37,187 nt of DNA from Herbiconiux sp. GTDB lineage: Bacteria; Actinomycetota; Actinomycetes; Actinomycetales; Microbacteriaceae. Position numbers and translations under genes: made by a program. Every line of letters starts with the position of its first letter. Positions within the stretch are counted from its first letter, which is position 1. A model generated the notes under the pieces. That model was not told where the DNA came from, made no database searches, and saw nothing but the letters and a program-made list of their open reading frames with translations. Below, one piece after another: positions 8,051 to 15,820 of this stretch. The DNA is taken from the NCBI RefSeq assembly GCF_023264855.1, contig NZ_JAHFUW010000044.1, positions 1 through 37,187 on the forward strand, written 5' to 3'.

Positions 8051-9124
8051 ATGGTCAGCTACGGAGTCTTCCTCCCCGTCGGCAACAACGGCTGGATCCT
8101 CTCGACCACCTCACCGCAGTACGAGCCGACCTTCGCGCTGCAGCGCGAGGTCGTGGCGCGCGCCGAGAAGCACGGCTTCGACTTCGCGCTGGCGATGCTG
8201 AAGTATCGCGGCTACGGCGGCGAGACGCAGCACTGGAACCACACCATCGACCCGATGACGCTGATGGCGGCGCTGGCCCCGATCACCTCGACGATCAAGC
8301 TCTACGCCACCGTCTCGCCGCTCAGCTACAACCCGATCGTGGTGGCCAAGATGGCGCAGCTGATCGACGAGATCTCGGGCGGCCGCTTCGGCATCAACCT
8401 GGTGGCCGGCTGGAACCGCAGCGAGTACGCCCAGATGGGCGCCTGGCGCGGCGACGACTACTACGGGTACCGCTACGACTACCTCAGCGAGTTCACCCAG
8501 ATCCTGCTGACCGCGTGGGAGACCGGCCGGGTCACCTTCCAGGGCGAGTACTTCGACATCGAGGACTGCGAGGTGGCCCCCGTTCCCGCGGGTCACATCG
8601 ACCTGATCTCGGCGGGCACCTCGGGGCGCGGTCGCCGCTTCGTGGCCGAGTACGCCGACTACCACTTCGGAGCGGGCGGTGACGCCGAGGAGGTGGCGGC
8701 CTCGAACTCCGCCCTCGCCGAGGCGAGCGCGAGCCTCGGCCGCACGCCGGGAGCCTTCGCGCAGACCCTCGTCATCCTCGGCGACACGGATGCCGACGCG
8801 GCCCGCAAGGTGGAGCTCTACACCCGGGGCGTCGATCGCGGGGCCGTGGCCGGCATGGTGCGCGAGTACTCCAACGACACCTCCACCGACGGCTCCAGTG
8901 CGATGGTGGCGGAGAGCCACCGGGCCGAGGTGTCGCCGTTCTACGGCGGCCGCGCGCTCGTGGGCTCGCCGCAGACCGTGGCCGACCACCTCAACGCCAT
9001 CGCGGCCGTGCCGGGCACCGCGGGCACCATGCTCACCTTCGACGACTTCCTCGAGGGCGTCGACCGCTTCGGCACCGAGGTCATGCCGCTGCTGGACCAC
9101 CTGCCGGCGACGAAGGAAGGCTGA
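8051..9124 (+). CDS. RutA-like pyrimidine/N-heterocycle flavin oxygenase (LLM family)
   Basis: 357-aa luciferase-like FMN-dependent oxygenase. The N-terminus GVFLPVGNNGWILSTTSPQY is very close to the RutA signature as I recall it, and FDFALAMLKYRGYGG, ISGGRFGINLVAGWNRSEY, and the late LTFDDFLEGVDRFG all follow RutA order and spacing. RutA opens the uracil ring using reduced FMN and oxygen. The near full-length resemblance makes a pyrimidine or related cyclic amide the likely substrate. No RutB, RutF or other rut genes lie beside it, so the rest of the pathway differs from the E. coli one. ATG at 8051 has AGGAG 6 nt upstream. It starts 24 nt after the asparaginase-like gene and is followed by a second oxygenase after 3 nt. 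Confidence 0.85.
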   Translation: MVSYGVFLPVGNNGWILSTTSPQYEPTFALQREVVARAEKHGFDFALAMLKYRGYGGETQHWNHTIDPMTLMAALAPITSTIKLYATVSPLSYNPIVVAKMAQLIDEISGGRFGINLVAGWNRSEYAQMGAWRGDDYYGYRYDYLSEFTQILLTAWETGRVTFQGEYFDIEDCEVAPVPAGHIDLISAGTSGRGRRFVAEYADYHFGAGGDAEEVAASNSALAEASASLGRTPGAFAQTLVILGDTDADAARKVELYTRGVDRGAVAGMVREYSNDTSTDGSSAMVAESHRAEVSPFYGGRALVGSPQTVADHLNAIAAVPGTAGTMLTFDDFLEGVDRFGTEVMPLLDHLPATKEG

Positions 9125-9127
9125 CCC

Positions 9128-10474
9128 GTGCCCTACCAGATGAGCCTCGCGCTCGACCTCTCGTTCTCGCACCACCAGGGCCGCTGGCGGCTCCCCGGCT
9201 CCTGGGCCGGCCGCGACTTCCCCGACCTGCGGATGTACCGCGAATTGCTGCTCGCCGCCGAGCGCGGCTGCCTCGACATGGTGTTCTTCGGCGACGGAAC
9301 CGGCATCCCCTCCACCTACGGCGCCTCGATCGATCCGGCCGTCGAGTGGGGCATCGGCTTCCCCCGGCAGGACATGAGCCCGTTCATCGCGGCGCTCGCC
9401 CAGGACACGCAGCACATCGGCTTCGGGCTCACCTACTCGTCGACCTTCCTGCATCCGTTCTACGTGTCGCGCCTGCTCAACTCGCTCGACATCGTGACGA
9501 ACGGGCGGATGGCCTTCAACGTGGTCACCTCCTCGCGGGGGGCGGATGCCGCCAACTTCGGCTTCGACGAGCTGATGGACCACGACGCCCGGTACCGCCG
9601 GATGGAGGAGTTCGTGCGGGTGTGCCAGGAGCTCTGGCGCAGTGTCGACCGCGACGCGTTCGTGTGGGACCGCGAGACCGGCATGGTGGCCGAACCCGGC
9701 AGCATCCGGGCCATCGACCACCACGGGGAGTTCTTCGACGTGGCCGGGCCGCTGAACACCGTGGCGAGCCCGCAGCAGGCGCCCGTGCTGATCCAGGCCG
9801 GCGGATCGCCTCGCGGCATCCGCGCCTCGGCCGGCTTCGCCGACGTGGTGTTCGGCGGGGCGTTCGCCGAGGCCGACCGGGTGCGCCACCGCACCGCCCT
9901 CGACCAGGAGCTGCTCGCCGCCGGCCGCGACCCGTCGCGAGTCGGCATCCTGTGGGATCTGCACCTGATCGTGGGCGACACCCCGGATGACGCGCGCCGG
10001 CGCAAGGAGCAGCTGGCCGACTTGCTGCCGCCCGAGGCCTCGGCCGCCCAGTTCGCCCACAACACCGGATACGACTTCGCCTCCCTGCCCGCGCGCTTCA
10101 CGCTGGAGGAGCTGCAGGCCGAGGTGATCGCCAAGCAGGCCAGCCCGATGGGCTTCCGCGATCTCGTGAACGAGCACGGCGCCACCACCGAGCTCAGCCG
10201 CGAGGAGTTCTTCGACTCGCTCTGGAAGGTGGCCACCGGGTACGAGCACACCGTCGCGGGCAGTGCCGCCGAGGTGGCCGACTACCTCGAGGAGTCGTAC
10301 GAGTCGACCGGCAGCCGGGGCGGTTTCATGATCGCGCACCCGCAGGTGACGCCTCGCGACCTGATCGACGTTGTCGGGCTGCTGGTGCCCGAGCTGCAGC
10401 GCCGCGGGCGGTTCCGCACCCGCTACGACGGCACGACGCTGCGAGACACCTTGGGAGTGCCGGAGTTCGCGTGA
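9128..10474 (+). CDS. NtaA/SnaA/DszA-family FMN-dependent monooxygenase
   Basis: 448-aa LLM-class flavin monooxygenase of the nitrilotriacetate/dibenzothiophene-sulfone type. Features seen are GRDFPDLRMYRELLLAAERG, an FGDG strand, LSRLLNSLDIVTNGR-type and FNVVTSSRGADAANFG, the DHDARYRRMEEFV helix, and VLIQAGGSPRG, which binds FMN phosphate in this family. The length matches the family norm. Such enzymes need reduced FMN from a separate reductase, and none is encoded nearby. The GTG at 9128 is preceded by GGAAGG 7 nt upstream and lies 3 nt after the RutA-like stop, so the two oxygenases are coupled. They could act in sequence on one compound, or on two related ones; the substrate is unknown. 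Confidence 0.88.
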   Translation: MPYQMSLALDLSFSHHQGRWRLPGSWAGRDFPDLRMYRELLLAAERGCLDMVFFGDGTGIPSTYGASIDPAVEWGIGFPRQDMSPFIAALAQDTQHIGFGLTYSSTFLHPFYVSRLLNSLDIVTNGRMAFNVVTSSRGADAANFGFDELMDHDARYRRMEEFVRVCQELWRSVDRDAFVWDRETGMVAEPGSIRAIDHHGEFFDVAGPLNTVASPQQAPVLIQAGGSPRGIRASAGFADVVFGGAFAEADRVRHRTALDQELLAAGRDPSRVGILWDLHLIVGDTPDDARRRKEQLADLLPPEASAAQFAHNTGYDFASLPARFTLEELQAEVIAKQASPMGFRDLVNEHGATTELSREEFFDSLWKVATGYEHTVAGSAAEVADYLEESYESTGSRGGFMIAHPQVTPRDLIDVVGLLVPELQRRGRFRTRYDGTTLRDTLGVPEFA

Positions 10475-10487
10475 GAGGCTCGAGTCG

Positions 10488-11363
10488 ATGACGAGCGCCA
10501 CCTCAGACGACCAAAACCCGGCCGATGAGCCGGGGCAGACCGACGACGCCCAGCGCGTGGATGGGTCCGTGCACCCGGCGCGACCGTTCGGCGGCTCCGG
10601 GCCCCGGCGGCGCAGCTTCACCGACGACAAGATGCTCGACCTCGGTCAGCACCGACGCCAGGATGAGGCCAGGCGGCTTCGCGATCTCGTGTCGGCCTTC
10701 GTGCTGGCCGCCGCCGACAGCGGGCAGCGGTTGCCCTCGGACGAGGAGATCGCGCGCGAGTTCTCCTGCACCCGCAACACCGCCCGCATCGCGATGCAGA
10801 TGCTCGTGCAGGAGAACACCATCGGCCGCACGGCCGGGCAGGGCACCTACGCCCACAGCCGTCCCACCACCTGGCGCACCGACCGTCTACTCGACATGCT
10901 GCGGATCGACCCCGCCCCGCTCGAGCACGACTACCTGCTGATCGGCTGGCGCGAGACCTCCGCGGTGCCCGCATCGATGGCCGCGGTGTTCTCCCCCGAC
11001 ACGACCCGGATGGCGGTGTTCGAGCGCGTGGTGCTCTACCGCAATCGGCCCGGTTCGCTCCGCACCTACTACGTTCCGCTGCGCGACGAGGACGATTTCA
11101 CGCGCAGCGACGCGAACGACGACGTGCTCGAAATCTTGGAGGGCCGCTTCGGCCACCGGCCGCTCAGCGCCTCGCGCCAGATCAGCGCGATATCGGCCGA
11201 CCTCTCGGCCGCCGAGCTGCTCTCGGTCGACGTGGGGTCGCCGCTGCTATTCATCGAGACGACGGTGCGCTCGGCCGCCGGCCACGTCGTGATGGTCTAC
11301 CACGGCCGCCAGCGCTCCGACCAGGTGCGCGTGGAGCTGTCCCCGGCCCGCGTCGAGCTCTAG
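10488..11363 (+). CDS. GntR-family transcriptional regulator with UTRA domain (HutC-type)
   Basis: 291-aa regulator. A polar N-terminal extension of about 45 residues comes first. The winged helix-turn-helix is at about 60-122 (RLPSDEEIAREFSCTRNTAR, then GRTAGQGTYAHS), and a C-terminal UTRA ligand domain is at about 140-288 (FGHRPLSASRQISAISA, then LLFIETTVRSAAGHVVM). HutC-type proteins are usually repressors released by a pathway substrate or intermediate. It is the last gene of the asparaginase-like/RutA-like/NtaA-like operon, so autoregulation through the palindromes at 6295-6328 is the simple model (inference). ATG at 10488 has GAGAGG about 9 nt upstream; the longer frame upstream overlaps the oxygenase and is not credible. 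Confidence 0.9.
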   Translation: MTSATSDDQNPADEPGQTDDAQRVDGSVHPARPFGGSGPRRRSFTDDKMLDLGQHRRQDEARRLRDLVSAFVLAAADSGQRLPSDEEIAREFSCTRNTARIAMQMLVQENTIGRTAGQGTYAHSRPTTWRTDRLLDMLRIDPAPLEHDYLLIGWRETSAVPASMAAVFSPDTTRMAVFERVVLYRNRPGSLRTYYVPLRDEDDFTRSDANDDVLEILEGRFGHRPLSASRQISAISADLSAAELLSVDVGSPLLFIETTVRSAAGHVVMVYHGRQRSDQVRVELSPARVEL

Positions 11364-11432
11364 TTGTGGTCCTTTCCAGGGCGGCGTGGTCCGGCGCGCA
11401 ATCACCGTCCGGCTCAAATTAATCGAGCTTTC

Positions 11433-11453
11433 ATCAGGTCTTTCTGATAGAAT
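11433..11453 (+). promoter_or_regulatory. Promoter with -10 TAGAAT and overlapping inverted repeat
   Basis: TAGAAT (11448-11453) is followed by 6 nt and the ATG at 11460, a leaderless pattern. ATCAG (11433-11437) and CTGAT (11444-11448) form an inverted repeat around 6 nt that touches the -10 box and could be an operator. The segment about 11415-11460 is clearly A/T-richer than its surroundings. Confidence 0.5.
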
Positions 11454-11459
11454 CTCAGT

Positions 11460-12857
11460 ATGCAGACAGTAGCTCGACTCCAAGGGATCGCCGCCGATCT
11501 CCGTGGCGACGAGGGCGAGATCAACGCCGCGATGGCAGGGCTGCAAGACGAGGATCTGCTGGAGGTGATGGCCGCTATTGAGGCGGCCGGGCGGGCGCTC
11601 TCGGCCTGGCAGATTCGGGTGGCCGGTGAGGTCGGGGTGCGGTCGCGCAGCGAGCTCGGGGACGAGGGGTTGAGCAGGTCGCAGAACTTCACCAGCCCGG
11701 TCAAGCTCGTCTCAACCATCACTGGCACGTCAGCACGCGAGAGCAAGGCGCGGCTCGAGATCGGGCGCAAACTACGCGGGGCGGTGCTACTGGGTGGCGG
11801 TGAAGGGCCGGCCCCGTTCCCGGCCGTCGGCCGGGCCCTCGACGAAGGCTCCCTCGGGGTTGAGACGGCGTCGATCATCGTGACCCGGTGCGCCGAACTG
11901 TCGGAGCGCGGATGCGCCCCCGAGGTTGTGGCCAGCGCCGAGCAGACCCTCGTCGACGAGACCCTCACCAACCACCTCACTGCCGATCAGACCTCCAGGC
12001 TCGCCATTCATCTTCGTGAGGTCATCGATCCCGATGGTGCGGAGCCTCGGGATGAGCGACTCCAGCAGCAGCGCTCCCTCACCATCAGCCAGGCCAGTGA
12101 CGGGATGATCCGCGGCCGGTTCGCCCTCACACCCGAACAGGGCAGTGTGTGGCTGGCGAGCATCCAGGCCATGCAAAGCCCCCGCATCGCAGGATCACCC
12201 TCCAGTGGACCGCGGTTCCTGACCGAAGACGAATACGTGGCACACACCGCCACCGCCGACATTCGCACGCAGGCGCAGAAGAACTCCGACACCGTCACCG
12301 AACTCATCGCCCGCGCTGCCGGCGCCCCTGACATGCCGCGCCTCAACGGTGCCACCACCACCCTTAACGTGCACATCACTCTCGACAACATCGAGGCGGG
12401 GCGCGGGGTCGGCTGGATTGATGGCATCGACGAGCCCGTTCCCGCTTCCACCGTGGCGCAGTTGCGCTGCACCTCCCCGATCGCGGTGACCCTGTTCAGC
12501 GACCGTGGCGCGGTGCTGTACCACGGCAAGACAGAACGGCTCTTCACTGCGGCTCAGAATCGGGCGCTCGCGGCCCGAGATGGCGGATGCGTGTGGCCCG
12601 ACTGCGACCGGCCCCCCTCATTCTGCGAAACACACCACGCAGATGAATGGGTCTCCGCCGATCACCCGCCGGGACGTACCGATATCGACAACGGCGTGCT
12701 GCTCTGCCATTTCCATCACTCGCACCTGCACAAGTCATCCTGGAAACTGACCATGCATGCGGGTGTGCCCCACCTCATCCCGCCGAGGTGGATCGATATC
12801 GAGCAGACGCCGATCCCGACCACCCGCCGACGCACCACCCAACGCCCAGCCGCCTAA
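11460..12857 (+). CDS. DUF222 (REP13E12-like) HNH endonuclease family protein
   Basis: 465-aa protein with an N-terminal helical DUF222 domain (about residues 20-330) and a C-terminal HNH nuclease motif. The motif shows CVWPDCDRP, CETHHADEW and CHFHHSHLH, which gives two Cys pairs and the His residues of a zinc-stabilised beta-beta-alpha-metal nuclease. Families of this kind occur in many copies in actinobacterial genomes, often near repeats, and are suspected selfish elements; their cellular role is not known. It sits alone between the catabolic operon and a convergent MFS gene, with its own promoter. The sequence just upstream is A/T-rich and the gene uses more A/T-ending codons than its neighbours, which fits transfer. 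An unusual inverted repeat lies 34 nt after its stop. Confidence 0.88.
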   Translation: MQTVARLQGIAADLRGDEGEINAAMAGLQDEDLLEVMAAIEAAGRALSAWQIRVAGEVGVRSRSELGDEGLSRSQNFTSPVKLVSTITGTSARESKARLEIGRKLRGAVLLGGGEGPAPFPAVGRALDEGSLGVETASIIVTRCAELSERGCAPEVVASAEQTLVDETLTNHLTADQTSRLAIHLREVIDPDGAEPRDERLQQQRSLTISQASDGMIRGRFALTPEQGSVWLASIQAMQSPRIAGSPSSGPRFLTEDEYVAHTATADIRTQAQKNSDTVTELIARAAGAPDMPRLNGATTTLNVHITLDNIEAGRGVGWIDGIDEPVPASTVAQLRCTSPIAVTLFSDRGAVLYHGKTERLFTAAQNRALAARDGGCVWPDCDRPPSFCETHHADEWVSADHPPGRTDIDNGVLLCHFHHSHLHKSSWKLTMHAGVPHLIPPRWIDIEQTPIPTTRRRTTQRPAA

Positions 12858-12890
12858 CCACGCACGCCCGTCTCCGCGAACCGGGCACGG

Positions 12891-12995
12891 TCATCGTGGG
12901 CAAGCGCGAAGCGCGCGGCAGACCCTCGCCGAGCCAACCATCCAGGCACCGAACCGTACGGGGGCTGCCGCGCGCTCCGCGCTTGCCGACGATGA
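12891..12995. repeat. 31-bp imperfect inverted repeat with 43-nt loop
   Basis: The left arm (12891-12921) and the right arm (12965-12995) match as reverse complements at 29 of 31 positions. The arms carry the core GGCAAGCGCG and end in GCGCGCGGCAG. The structure lies between the DUF222-HNH gene and the convergent MFS gene. It has no T-run. It may be a repetitive extragenic palindrome, a miniature element remnant, or a strong bidirectional terminator. The remainder of 12858-13117 has no credible gene. Confidence 0.75.
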
Positions 12996-13054
12996 TCATG
13001 GCTGGGTCGGCAAAGCCTGATCGCACCCGGGGCAGGTGAGGATCGCTTGTGACC

Positions 13055-13073
13055 GTCCCTGCCGGCCAGGGAC
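13055..13073. terminator. Perfect 7-bp stem-loop between convergent genes
   Basis: GTCCCTG (13055-13061) and CAGGGAC (13067-13073) pair around CCGGC. It lies 45 nt downstream of the MFS stop on the minus strand and also downstream of the HNH gene. A U-tract is absent, so it is a candidate only. Confidence 0.4.
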
Positions 13074-13117
13074 ATGACCGGATCGCTTCCACGAAGACAA
13101 GGCGTGGGTGTCATGGG

Positions 13118-14422
13118 CTATCCGATCACACTTCTCCGCCCGGGGCGGAGCGAGGGGGCGAGCACGGCCAGGGCGACCAGCAGCACAGCCGCGATGACGG
13201 CGACCGCGGCGAGGTCTCCGGAGGCGGCCGCGAGCGCGAACACCAGAAGCGGGCCGACGGCGGCGCCGACGTCGCCTGCCGTGCGGGTGAGCCCGACCAC
13301 GGCGCCGGCCGCCGCCGGAGCGAATCGCTCGCTCGTGACGACGTTCGGCACCACACCGGCCACGCTCGTGGCCAGGTAGTACAGCACGATCGCGGCGCCG
13401 AAGCCGAGCGGCCACGTGAGAAATGGGAACGCCAGCAGCACGGCCGCACCGACGACTCCGGCGGGCACGAGCACCGTGAGCCGCGCACCGCGGTCGACCA
13501 GCCTCCCTATTCCGGGCAGCACCGCGATGCTCACCACCGTGCCCACCGCCATCGCCACGCCCAAGCCCAAGGGTGAGAGACCGCCGGTGCCGTAGGCCAG
13601 CACCGGGATGAGACCCTGCTCCCCCGCGAAGCGCGCCAGGAAGGTGGCGAAGGAGAACACCACCAGGCCCACCACCAGCCGCCGGCCACTGGAGCGCTCA
13701 AAGCCAGTGGGATCTGCGGACTCCGCAGCTACCGGAGACGTCGAAGCGCCGTGCGGCTCCGGCACGGGCTCGAGTACGGTCGCCGACACAGGCACCTCCG
13801 GCGAGCGCCGGAACGCACCCCAGTAGTGTCGCGCCGGCCGCAACAGGTCGACCCCGAGGCACAGCAGCAGCGGCACCGCCGCCACGGCGAACGCCGCGGT
13901 CACGCCCCAGCCCTCCACCACGACCCCGCCGAGCAGCGCACCCACCGCCGACCCGCTCATCTGCACCACGGTCGCCGTCGCCATCGTGCGGCCCCGCCGA
14001 TCCGCCGGCGCCCCCGCCACCAGCACCGCGAAGCCGATCGTCACCGCAGCACCGCCCAGCACGCCCGCGAGCAGTCGCGCGCCGAGCAGCAGCGGCTCCG
14101 AGTCGAGCAGCCCGGTCACCGCGGTCAGCGCCACCAGCAGCACCGAGACCACCTGGAGGAAGGGCCGGGGCGGGATGCGGCGGAGCGCGAGCCCCGCCGG
14201 CACGTTGGCCAGCACCCGCCCGATCGCGAAGGCCGCGATCAGCAGGCCGATGCTGCCCACCCCGATCCCGAACCGCTCGACCAGCAGCGGCAGCGCCGGC
14301 ACGATCACGCCCCAGGTCATCTGCACCGACGCGATGAACGCGCAGACGAGGATCGCCTGCGCGTTCATGCCGAGCGGAGCGGATGCCCGCCCGGCCGCCC
14401 CACCACCGGCGGCCGGGGGCAT
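13118..14422 (-). CDS. MFS transporter (12-TMS type)
   Basis: Major facilitator of 434 aa from this start, with about 12 membrane segments. N-half features are GVIVPALPLLVERFGIG in the first loop, IGRVLANVPAG, and the TM5-like GSAVGALLGGVVVEGWG. A long polar linker (about 40 residues, Pro/Ser/Ala-rich, EVPVSATVLEPVPEPHG...) joins the two six-helix halves. The start is uncertain. ATG 14422 lies 8 nt after the binding-protein stop and adds an 18-residue Pro/Ala/Gly segment, while ATG 14368 gives a more usual MFS N-terminus; neither has a good ribosome-binding site. It is translated directly after an orphan substrate-binding lipoprotein. Export or uptake direction and substrate are unknown; context suggests the same compound family as the oxygenases (inference). 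Confidence 0.85.
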   Translation of the reverse strand: MPPAAGGGAAGRASAPLGMNAQAILVCAFIASVQMTWGVIVPALPLLVERFGIGVGSIGLLIAAFAIGRVLANVPAGLALRRIPPRPFLQVVSVLLVALTAVTGLLDSEPLLLGARLLAGVLGGAAVTIGFAVLVAGAPADRRGRTMATATVVQMSGSAVGALLGGVVVEGWGVTAAFAVAAVPLLLCLGVDLLRPARHYWGAFRRSPEVPVSATVLEPVPEPHGASTSPVAAESADPTGFERSSGRRLVVGLVVFSFATFLARFAGEQGLIPVLAYGTGGLSPLGLGVAMAVGTVVSIAVLPGIGRLVDRGARLTVLVPAGVVGAAVLLAFPFLTWPLGFGAAIVLYYLATSVAGVVPNVVTSERFAPAAAGAVVGLTRTAGDVGAAVGPLLVFALAAASGDLAAVAVIAAVLLVALAVLAPSLRPGRRSVIG

Positions 14423-14430
14423 CCCCGGGA

Positions 14431-15624
14431 TCAGTCCATCCCGATCGAGCTGTCGATGAACTCGTTCGTCACCAGGTCGGCGGGCGTGAGCGAGTCGGCG
14501 ACGGTGATGCCCTGCTGGCTGTAGACCGGCAGCACCTTGTCCATCAGATCCTGCACCCGCGCCTCGTCGAAGTCGCCCAGAGTGTCGTTGTCGCCGTTGC
14601 CCGAGATGCCCTCGGAGAGCATCGTCTCGACCGAGTAGTCCGCCACACCCTGCGTGTAGACCCAGCCGGTGTCGTACTGGTCGACCAGGTCGAGGATGAG
14701 GGCGTTCGTGGCATCCGGAGCCGCGAAGTAGTCCACCTCGGCCTGCTGCAGCACCGGCACGAGGGCGGCGAGGCAGTCCGGCTGCGCGGCCACGTCGTCG
14801 CTGCGCACCACGACCGGATCCTGGTACGGCCGGAAGCCGAGGTCGTCGATCAGCTGGTACTGCACGGGCTTCATCCAGCTCTCCACCTCGTTCTCGTAGA
14901 CGTAGGGCTCGGCGGAGGCGTAGCCCTGCTGGGCGTCCTTGCCACCCGCCGCCACGAACGAGGCGGGGCTGCCGTCGTACGACCCGTCGGTCTGATCGGC
15001 CGGGATGATGCCCGCCGAGGTGAGGTACTCCATGTAGGCGGTGCCGTCGAAGTACCGGATGATCGCGCCGGCGTCGACGAGGTCGGTCACGCCCTTCACG
15101 TCGGGATAGGTCTCCGGGTCCCACATGATCATCAGCGGGCTGATGTCGTGCGAGGCGAACACCGCGGTGGTGGGCATCTCGGCCGACTGGGCGATCGACT
15201 CGTCGGTGGAGACGTAGCCGAGCAGAATGTCCGGATCGGTGTACATCAGGCTGCTCACGGTCTGGTATCCGGTGGCCGGCCCGCCCGCCCGGATCTCCAC
15301 GTCGACGCCGGTGTACTCGCCACCGGCCATCAACGGACCGGAGACCACCTTGTTCGTGGCGTCGATCGTGTAGTCGTCGCCGAGCAGCTGGTAGAGGTGC
15401 CCGTGCTCGGCCTCCGGATTCCAGCCGGTCTGGATGACGACCATCGCCGGGCAGCCGGCCGCGGCGAGGTCGGTGGCGCCGACGCTGAGTGCGGCATCCG
15501 TGGCGGCGTCCTCGCTGGCCGAGGAGCCGGAGCTGCACGCGGTGAGCAGCAGCGCGGTGGCTGCGAGGGCGCCGATCGCCACGGCGGTCTTCGGTGGGGT
15601 GCGAAGCGGAATGGTGCGGAGCAT
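14431..15624 (-). CDS. NMT1/THI5-like substrate-binding lipoprotein
   Basis: 397-aa exported lipoprotein. The N-terminus has a signal with lipobox LLLTAC, so Cys30 is the expected lipidation site. The mature part begins with a strand and GWNPEAEHGHLYQLLG, the first ligand-binding loop of NMT1/THI5-like periplasmic-type proteins, several of which bind pyrimidine precursors or other N-compounds. A later region, SHDISPLMIMWDP, matches the family's hinge region. The ATG at 15624 is chosen because GAGGGAG lies 6 nt upstream and it places the signal peptide correctly; the frame is open further upstream but without such support. No ABC permease or ATPase gene accompanies it. An MFS gene follows after 8 nt. 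Confidence 0.82.
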   Translation of the reverse strand: MLRTIPLRTPPKTAVAIGALAATALLLTACSSGSSASEDAATDAALSVGATDLAAAGCPAMVVIQTGWNPEAEHGHLYQLLGDDYTIDATNKVVSGPLMAGGEYTGVDVEIRAGGPATGYQTVSSLMYTDPDILLGYVSTDESIAQSAEMPTTAVFASHDISPLMIMWDPETYPDVKGVTDLVDAGAIIRYFDGTAYMEYLTSAGIIPADQTDGSYDGSPASFVAAGGKDAQQGYASAEPYVYENEVESWMKPVQYQLIDDLGFRPYQDPVVVRSDDVAAQPDCLAALVPVLQQAEVDYFAAPDATNALILDLVDQYDTGWVYTQGVADYSVETMLSEGISGNGDNDTLGDFDEARVQDLMDKVLPVYSQQGITVADSLTPADLVTNEFIDSSIGMD

Positions 15625-15820
15625 GGGATCTCCCTCATGTCGGCGGTGCGGGATCGGGTCGAGGTCAGTGAAGCCCCGCCAGTCTCGCGGCCCGCCGTTG
15701 CGCGCCTGTTTCCCGAGGGAGAACTCTCCGTTGCGCCACCCCGCGGCCGGTGCGCGGCCCGCTTTCCCGCGGAAGATCAGCGTCTGCGCCACTGCACTCC
15801 CACGCCGGGGGCGCCGGATG
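15625..15820 (-). promoter_or_regulatory. 196-bp leader of the binding-protein gene with repeated motifs
   Basis: Read on the plus strand, CCGTTGCGC occurs twice (15695-15703 and 15728-15736) and TTTCCC occurs twice (15709-15714 and 15763-15768). GGAGA-AC-TCTCC (15718-15729) is a perfect inverted repeat. The repeats suggest an operator array or a structured leader. I did not find a TPP riboswitch consensus. No separate gene is evident. Confidence 0.35.

Noticed and set aside
8111-10630. Long minus-strand frame opposite the two oxygenases
   Set aside because: Composition is typical antisense and the plus strand encodes two clear oxygenases.
12858-13117. Small genes in both strands between the HNH and MFS genes
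   Set aside because: The frames that look alike on the two strands are produced by the inverted repeat itself and have no ribosome sites.
15625-15792. Upstream in-frame extension of the binding lipoprotein
   Set aside because: It would bury the signal peptide about 55 residues inside the protein; ATG 15624 has a good ribosome-binding site and correct lipobox position.
15625-15820. TPP riboswitch before the NMT1/THI5-like gene
   Set aside because: The family often has one, but the conserved TPP core segments were not found on the minus strand.
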